Positions 48,093 through 51,775 of a stretch of 51,775 nucleotides of DNA are shown here, piece after piece. Position 1 is the stretch's first letter; the number at the start of each line of letters is the position of its first letter. Source of the stretch: CAZGWJ01 sp964529445 (GTDB lineage: Bacteria; Oederibacteriota; Muellerivitia; Muellerivitales; Muellerivitaceae); NCBI GenBank assembly GCA_964529445.1, contig CAZGWJ010000007.1, positions 1 to 51,775 of the forward strand, in the 5' to 3' direction. A program made the translations under genes and the position numbers. Below the pieces are notes generated by a model that saw only the letters and a program-made list of their open reading frames with translations, did no database searches and was not told where the DNA came from.

Positions 48093-49439
48093 CTAAGGCG
48101 TACAGTAATGGGCGTAGATCACGCTGTCATAGGGTGAACTGTACCCCGAGAAGATCGCCGGGAAGGGGTCCCACGTGTCGCCCTGGACCATGATGTAGGA
48201 CAACCCGGGATCCACCTGGTTGACGTAGGGGCACATGTTCCCGAAGGTGGTGGGGCGCACCATGACCGTCAGCCAGACGCTCTGGGCGGCCAGGGACCTG
48301 CTCGGGATGTCGATGCTGTACCATCCACTCGTGCTGACGGCCACGCTTCCGACGGATTCGACCATGAGCGTCCCGGGCATGTTGGTGCCCGAGTCGTTGT
48401 AGATGGCTGCGCGGGCGTATCCGGGGTTGTCGCTGAGATAGAAGGACAGCCGATAGAGGGTCCCGGCGACGGGCAGGGCGTACTTGGAGGCGAAGATCAT
48501 GGTCGAATTGGACCCGGTAACAAACGCCGACCCGATCGTGTTCCCGAAGGTTCCGTGCGTCGTGGCGCAGGTCGGGTTCGGGGTCAGGGTGTTCGTCGGG
48601 GTCGGCGAGAGGGTCACGGTCGGGGAAAGTGTCGCCGTGAACGTATCCGTGGGCGTGCGCGTTTCCGTGGGAGTGCGGGTCTCCGTCGGGGTGTTGGAAA
48701 GCGTCGGCGTGAAAGTCGGTGCCAGGGGACAATATTTGGCCCTCAGATGGAAAATGCAGGATGACGTGTTTCCCACGAACGTCTCAGGAAAAGCCGTGAA
48801 AGCGTGTACGACCTCACGGCTGGTGCCGCCGGTGCTGGTGGCCTGGATATAGTCGGCCGTGCCGGCGATCATGGCGGCGATCCAGTAATAACCCGCCGGG
48901 AGATCCTGGTCGGGAATCTCCAGCGTGTTCCAGCCTGAGGTGGTCGCGGTGACCGGATGCGATTCGGCGAGGAGGGTCCCCGGCACTCCCGCGTTGTCGT
49001 TGTAGAGGGCGAGACGGAGCAGGGTGTTCGCCCCGTCGACGCTGATCCGGGCGGCCAACGACATCACGACACCCGGCACCTGCATTTCATAACGGGTCAT
49101 GAGGAGGCGGTTCGGATAATAGCTGTTCACGGTCCCCGTGTTGTAACCGAACAGAAGGAACGAACCGCAATAGGGGGTCTCCGTCAGGGTCGGTGTGGGG
49201 GTCTCGGTGGGCGTGGGCGTAATGGTGAACGTATGGGTCGGGGTTCCCGTCACCGTGTTCGTGGGCGTTTCGGTGTCGGTGAACGTACAGGTCTCGGACG
49301 GCCACCCGCAGGGCGTGAGGGTGATGGTGGGCGCAGGCGCCGGCGAAGGGGCGGCAGGCGTGGGTGCATCCTTCTTGTTGCAGGCGACAGGGACGATCGA
49401 AAGGATGGCAAGGCCCAAAACGCCAATCACCATGCGCAT
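48093..49439 (-). CDS. Lipoprotein with two Cys-bounded FG domains and two TPT linkers
   Basis: 448 residues, AGGGGGG before the first ATG (a second ATG is two codons on). Lipobox PVAC, Cys20 followed by NK. Linker 1 contains CGWPSETCTFT. Domain 1 runs from CGSFLLFG to KYC (LRLALYNDNAGVPGT, GWNTLEIPDQDLPAGYYWIAA). Linker 2 is ~55 residues. Domain 2 runs from CATTHGTFGNT to the C-terminal HYC (ARAAIYNDSGTNMPGT, GWYSIDIPSRSLAAQSVWLTV). The two domains are well diverged, so the duplication is old. Function unknown; surface-exposed. Confidence 0.88.
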   Translation of the reverse strand: MRMVIGVLGLAILSIVPVACNKKDAPTPAAPSPAPAPTITLTPCGWPSETCTFTDTETPTNTVTGTPTHTFTITPTPTETPTPTLTETPYCGSFLLFGYNTGTVNSYYPNRLLMTRYEMQVPGVVMSLAARISVDGANTLLRLALYNDNAGVPGTLLAESHPVTATTSGWNTLEIPDQDLPAGYYWIAAMIAGTADYIQATSTGGTSREVVHAFTAFPETFVGNTSSCIFHLRAKYCPLAPTFTPTLSNTPTETRTPTETRTPTDTFTATLSPTVTLSPTPTNTLTPNPTCATTHGTFGNTIGSAFVTGSNSTMIFASKYALPVAGTLYRLSFYLSDNPGYARAAIYNDSGTNMPGTLMVESVGSVAVSTSGWYSIDIPSRSLAAQSVWLTVMVRPTTFGNMCPYVNQVDPGLSYIMVQGDTWDPFPAIFSGYSSPYDSVIYAHYCTP

Positions 49440-49691
49440 AAGCCCCCCTGGGATGCTGGAGTCCTGCCGGGATTTGCTTCATCCAAGATAAGGCATCCTC
49501 CCGTTCCCGGAAAAGGGTTTTTTCCAGAGAAATGCCGGAACATAAACCCCGGGAGATCCAACTCGGAGGCCGCAAAACACCGTTTCGGCGCCCTATGCAA
49601 CAAAAGTGTAATCGGATTATCGTCTGCCGGATGGCCCCTTGCAGGACCCGGGAAAGGCGTCAACCCCGCCAGCGCCTCTTCGCGGGGAAGA

Positions 49692-50648
49692 TCACGAATG
49701 CCTGGAAAGAACCGCCTTGTGTTCCTCCCGGAGCGCGGCGGCATACTCGGCGGGACCGAGAATCCTGACATCGGGCAGTTCGGGAAGGAACGTCCGCGCC
49801 ACCCAGCCGGGGTTCGACGAGAGAAGCTCCACGTTCATCCAACCGTTCCCGGATCGGGGGGACTTGGAGCGCGGGAAGAGGTGCTGGAGCCGTCGCAAGG
49901 CCCCGGCCCGAATGCGGAGTTTCACCATGTCCTCCTTCCCCGAGGGACGGTACACCGATAGGTCTCTCGAACGGGCTTCCAGCGGATCGACACCCTCCGG
50001 CCACTCGAAGGTTTCCGGCCGGCACTCGGCCCGTGAGACATGTCCCAGCCGGAAGACCCTCAAGCCCCGCCGGTTCTCGTCCCAGGCCAGGAGCCGCCAG
50101 GCCCCCGCGTCCTTTCTCAGGGACAGGGGACGCACGACCCGCATGAATCCAGTTTCATCCCCCTCGTAGTGGAACCGACAGATCCTTCCCTCGCGGCACC
50201 CCGTCATGAAGGCCAGGAGGTTCGCCTCCTCCCTGCGAGTGAGGAACGGCGCGAGAACGACCTCCCGCCTGCCTCCCGGGGAAACAGGAGCGTCGGAAAG
50301 ACGACGGGCGAGATCCAGGAGCGCCTGGCGCAGGGGTTCCTCCGCGGCGAGCCATCGCAGACCCGTCACGACCAGATGTCGTTCCGCACCCGAAAGCGAG
50401 GCTGCCTTCTCGAGAAGCGGCCCGGCCAGGGAAAAGGCCACGCCATCCGAGATCTGGATGGAAAGGGCCGCCGTGCCGGTGATTCCCGTCTCCTCCACGG
50501 TACCCAGCACGCGCCGGTTCAGTCGGATCAAGTCGCGCACACTCACGCCCCATCGCCGCTTCAATTCATCCAGCGACGGCTGGTGCTTGAGGCGCGCAAG
50601 GAGCGCGGCGAGTTTCGCGACGGTCCAGGAGGTCCGGGGCTTCCTCAT
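49692..50648 (-). CDS. WYL-domain transcriptional regulator (second of a pair)
   Basis: 318 residues. The ATG at 50648 overlaps the upstream stop as ATGA. A helix-turn-helix-like N-terminus (TVAKLAALLARLKHQPSLDELKRRWGVSVRDLIRLNRRV) is followed by a WYL region (REGRICRFHYEG, VRPLSLRKDAGAWRLLAWDENRRGLRVFRLGHV) and a C-terminal WCX-like part. Pairs of such proteins (PafB/PafC type) often act as heterodimers in DNA-damage responses. The ligand here is unknown. Confidence 0.82.
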   Translation of the reverse strand: MRKPRTSWTVAKLAALLARLKHQPSLDELKRRWGVSVRDLIRLNRRVLGTVEETGITGTAALSIQISDGVAFSLAGPLLEKAASLSGAERHLVVTGLRWLAAEEPLRQALLDLARRLSDAPVSPGGRREVVLAPFLTRREEANLLAFMTGCREGRICRFHYEGDETGFMRVVRPLSLRKDAGAWRLLAWDENRRGLRVFRLGHVSRAECRPETFEWPEGVDPLEARSRDLSVYRPSGKEDMVKLRIRAGALRRLQHLFPRSKSPRSGNGWMNVELLSSNPGWVARTFLPELPDVRILGPAEYAAALREEHKAVLSRHS

Positions 50649-51601
50649 ACCGCCGCCTCCTTCTCCAAAAACCTCGCGAACGCCTCCCGCGCGTCGGGCG
50701 GCGATAGGATCTCCGCATGGCGGCCGAAGGTCAGCGCGTAGCGAAAGAAGCGTTCCCGGTTCGAGACGCCGAACAGCGCCTCGCGGGAACCGTCGTCGCC
50801 GCGCACCACGATCGCCGTGCGGGCCGTCTCCTCCAGGCGCCATGCCTCGGGAGCACCCACACGCAAACGCACGCGCCAGTCCAGGGAACCTTCCGGCAGG
50901 TAATCCTGGGTCAGGATATAACGCCGGACGTCAAACGCTTCCGGTTCGCCACGGTATCCGTCCCGCGACGCCGCCACGCGCCCCATACGGGCGAGGGAAA
51001 GCATCTTGGGGAACCCGTCCCGGTGGCATAAGCCCAGGAGATAAGTTCGGCCGCGCTTGAGGATGAGCCGCCAGGGGCTGAAGACGCGGCGTTCGCGACC
51101 GCCGTCCCGGCCGGGATAGTCGATGTCGAGGGCTCGCTCGCGGTCCACGGCCGCGAGAAGCTTCGAGGTGAGGGCCGCGCCCGGCGGGGGATCGCCACCC
51201 GGTGAAGGCGACGCATCGAGCGGGGTGTGGAGTTCGCGGAGTTTCAGGAGGGCGGCCAGGGAGGCCTCGGGCAGTTGCGACCTCAGGAGAGGATCCGAGA
51301 GAATGCGCTCGAGGGTGGCGGCTTCGGCACGGGTCAACACGAAATCGGGCGGCAGAGCGGGGTCCGGGGGATCCAGGCGGTAGGTCTCCTCGCCCTCCTC
51401 GGAAACCTCCGCAAGAAGGGGAAACCCCAAGGCCGCGAGGTCGTCCTTGTCCCTCTCGAACATCTTCTTGGCTGACGCGCGGTCGCGCTTCGAGGTTCCG
51501 TAGAAGGAGGGGAGTTTCGAGAAGATCTCCTCCACGGTCCTTCCGCGACGGACCGCCAGGATATCCAGGAGGGCAAGCTTGCGTTCGGTGTCCGAAGGCA
51601 T
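50645..51601 (-). CDS. WYL-domain transcriptional regulator (first of a pair)
   Basis: 318 residues, ATG at 51601. An N-terminal winged helix (ERKLALLDILAVRRGRTVEEIFSKL, then FERDKDDLAALGFPL) is followed by a WYL region (ALDIDYPGRDGGRERRVFSPWRLILKRGRTYLLGLCHRDGFPKMLSLARMGRV). A TACAAT box ends six bases before the ATG, which has no ribosome site, so a leaderless transcript is likely. Co-transcribed with the second WYL gene. Confidence 0.88.
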   Translation of the reverse strand: MPSDTERKLALLDILAVRRGRTVEEIFSKLPSFYGTSKRDRASAKKMFERDKDDLAALGFPLLAEVSEEGEETYRLDPPDPALPPDFVLTRAEAATLERILSDPLLRSQLPEASLAALLKLRELHTPLDASPSPGGDPPPGAALTSKLLAAVDRERALDIDYPGRDGGRERRVFSPWRLILKRGRTYLLGLCHRDGFPKMLSLARMGRVAASRDGYRGEPEAFDVRRYILTQDYLPEGSLDWRVRLRVGAPEAWRLEETARTAIVVRGDDGSREALFGVSNRERFFRYALTFGRHAEILSPPDAREAFARFLEKEAAV

Positions 51602-51653
51602 AGGCCGATTGTACCCCATAAGCGTTCGGTCCTACGAGAGCGTGATGGACGCA

Positions 51654-51692
51654 GAAAAAAAGCCCGGTGGCGTCAGGAGCACCACCGGGCCT
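51654..51692 (-). terminator. Terminator of the gene entering from the right edge
   Basis: Minus-strand stem GCCCGGTGG / CCACCGGGC followed by TTTTTTTC. Confidence 0.9.
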
Positions 51693-51706
51693 TCAAGAAC
51701 CTCCGC

Positions 51707-51775
51707 TCAGTCCGAACTGCCCTCGTAAACCTCGAGGGTGTAGCCCCCACACCCGCTTGAACAGGCATCCACAAC
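51707..51775 (-). CDS. C-terminal end of a gene running off the window
   Basis: The last 22 codons of a minus-strand frame (VVDACSSGCGGYTLEVYEGSSD, stop at 51707) precede a strong terminator by 15 bases. The CSSGCGG pair of cysteines could form a disulfide or bind metal. Too short to identify. Confidence 0.6.
   Translation of the reverse strand, partial: VVDACSSGCGGYTLEVYEGSSD

Overview
The window is GC-rich, densely coded DNA from a Gram-negative (diderm) bacterium. Diderm character is shown by eleven probable lipoproteins with lipoboxes, a predicted outer-membrane protein, and a membrane-anchored multihaem respiratory enzyme. I cannot place it in a phylum. Long Thr-Pro-Thr linkers in surface proteins are common in uncultivated candidate phyla, but that is only a hint. 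I recognise no rRNA, tRNA or CRISPR array.

Left part (1-17.9 kb), mostly metabolism. A huge modular surface protein runs in from the left edge. It is followed by a stand-alone trpB2 with its own promoter and terminator. A minus-strand operon then encodes ammonifying nitrite reductase (nrfH, nrfA) together with a ResB/CcsA-type cytochrome c maturation pair. Next come ilvD, a rhaD-like aldolase bracketed by short repeats, a small exported protein, a tightly overlapping three-gene unit (RidA, membrane protein, methyltransferase), htpX, a secreted PL14-like polysaccharide lyase homologue and a large membrane glycosyltransferase.

Middle (18-37 kb). Two pairs of paralogous multi-spanning glycosyltransferases alternate with lipoproteins. 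One pair has TPR tails and the other has a C-terminal beta-rich (PA14-like) region. Between them lie two toxin-antitoxin modules (AbrB-like/PIN and Phd/RelE), each with a palindromic operator. There is also a DUF1858 protein beside a DUF438-hemerythrin-PAS protein, and a metallopeptidase/ATP-grasp couplet.

Right part (37.5-49.5 kb). This is an array of surface lipoproteins, including NHL-propeller, LRR and TolB-like propeller proteins and a recurring unnamed domain. The array is interspersed with a REP-associated tyrosine transposase (RAYT), a deleted derivative of it, and orphan copies of its 25-bp ends. A WYL-regulator pair and the 3' end of another gene close the window.

Most striking observations: (1) an apparently unnamed ~150-residue exported domain, present eight times in six lipoproteins, whose copies all begin and end with a cysteine; (2) a RAYT with its own family of REP-like ends spread through the lipoprotein array; (3) a second, unrelated hairpin-repeat family; (4) a conserved DNA element 43-44 bp upstream of the -10 boxes of two lipoprotein genes. 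Everything here was read by eye from sequence and translations; no database search was run.
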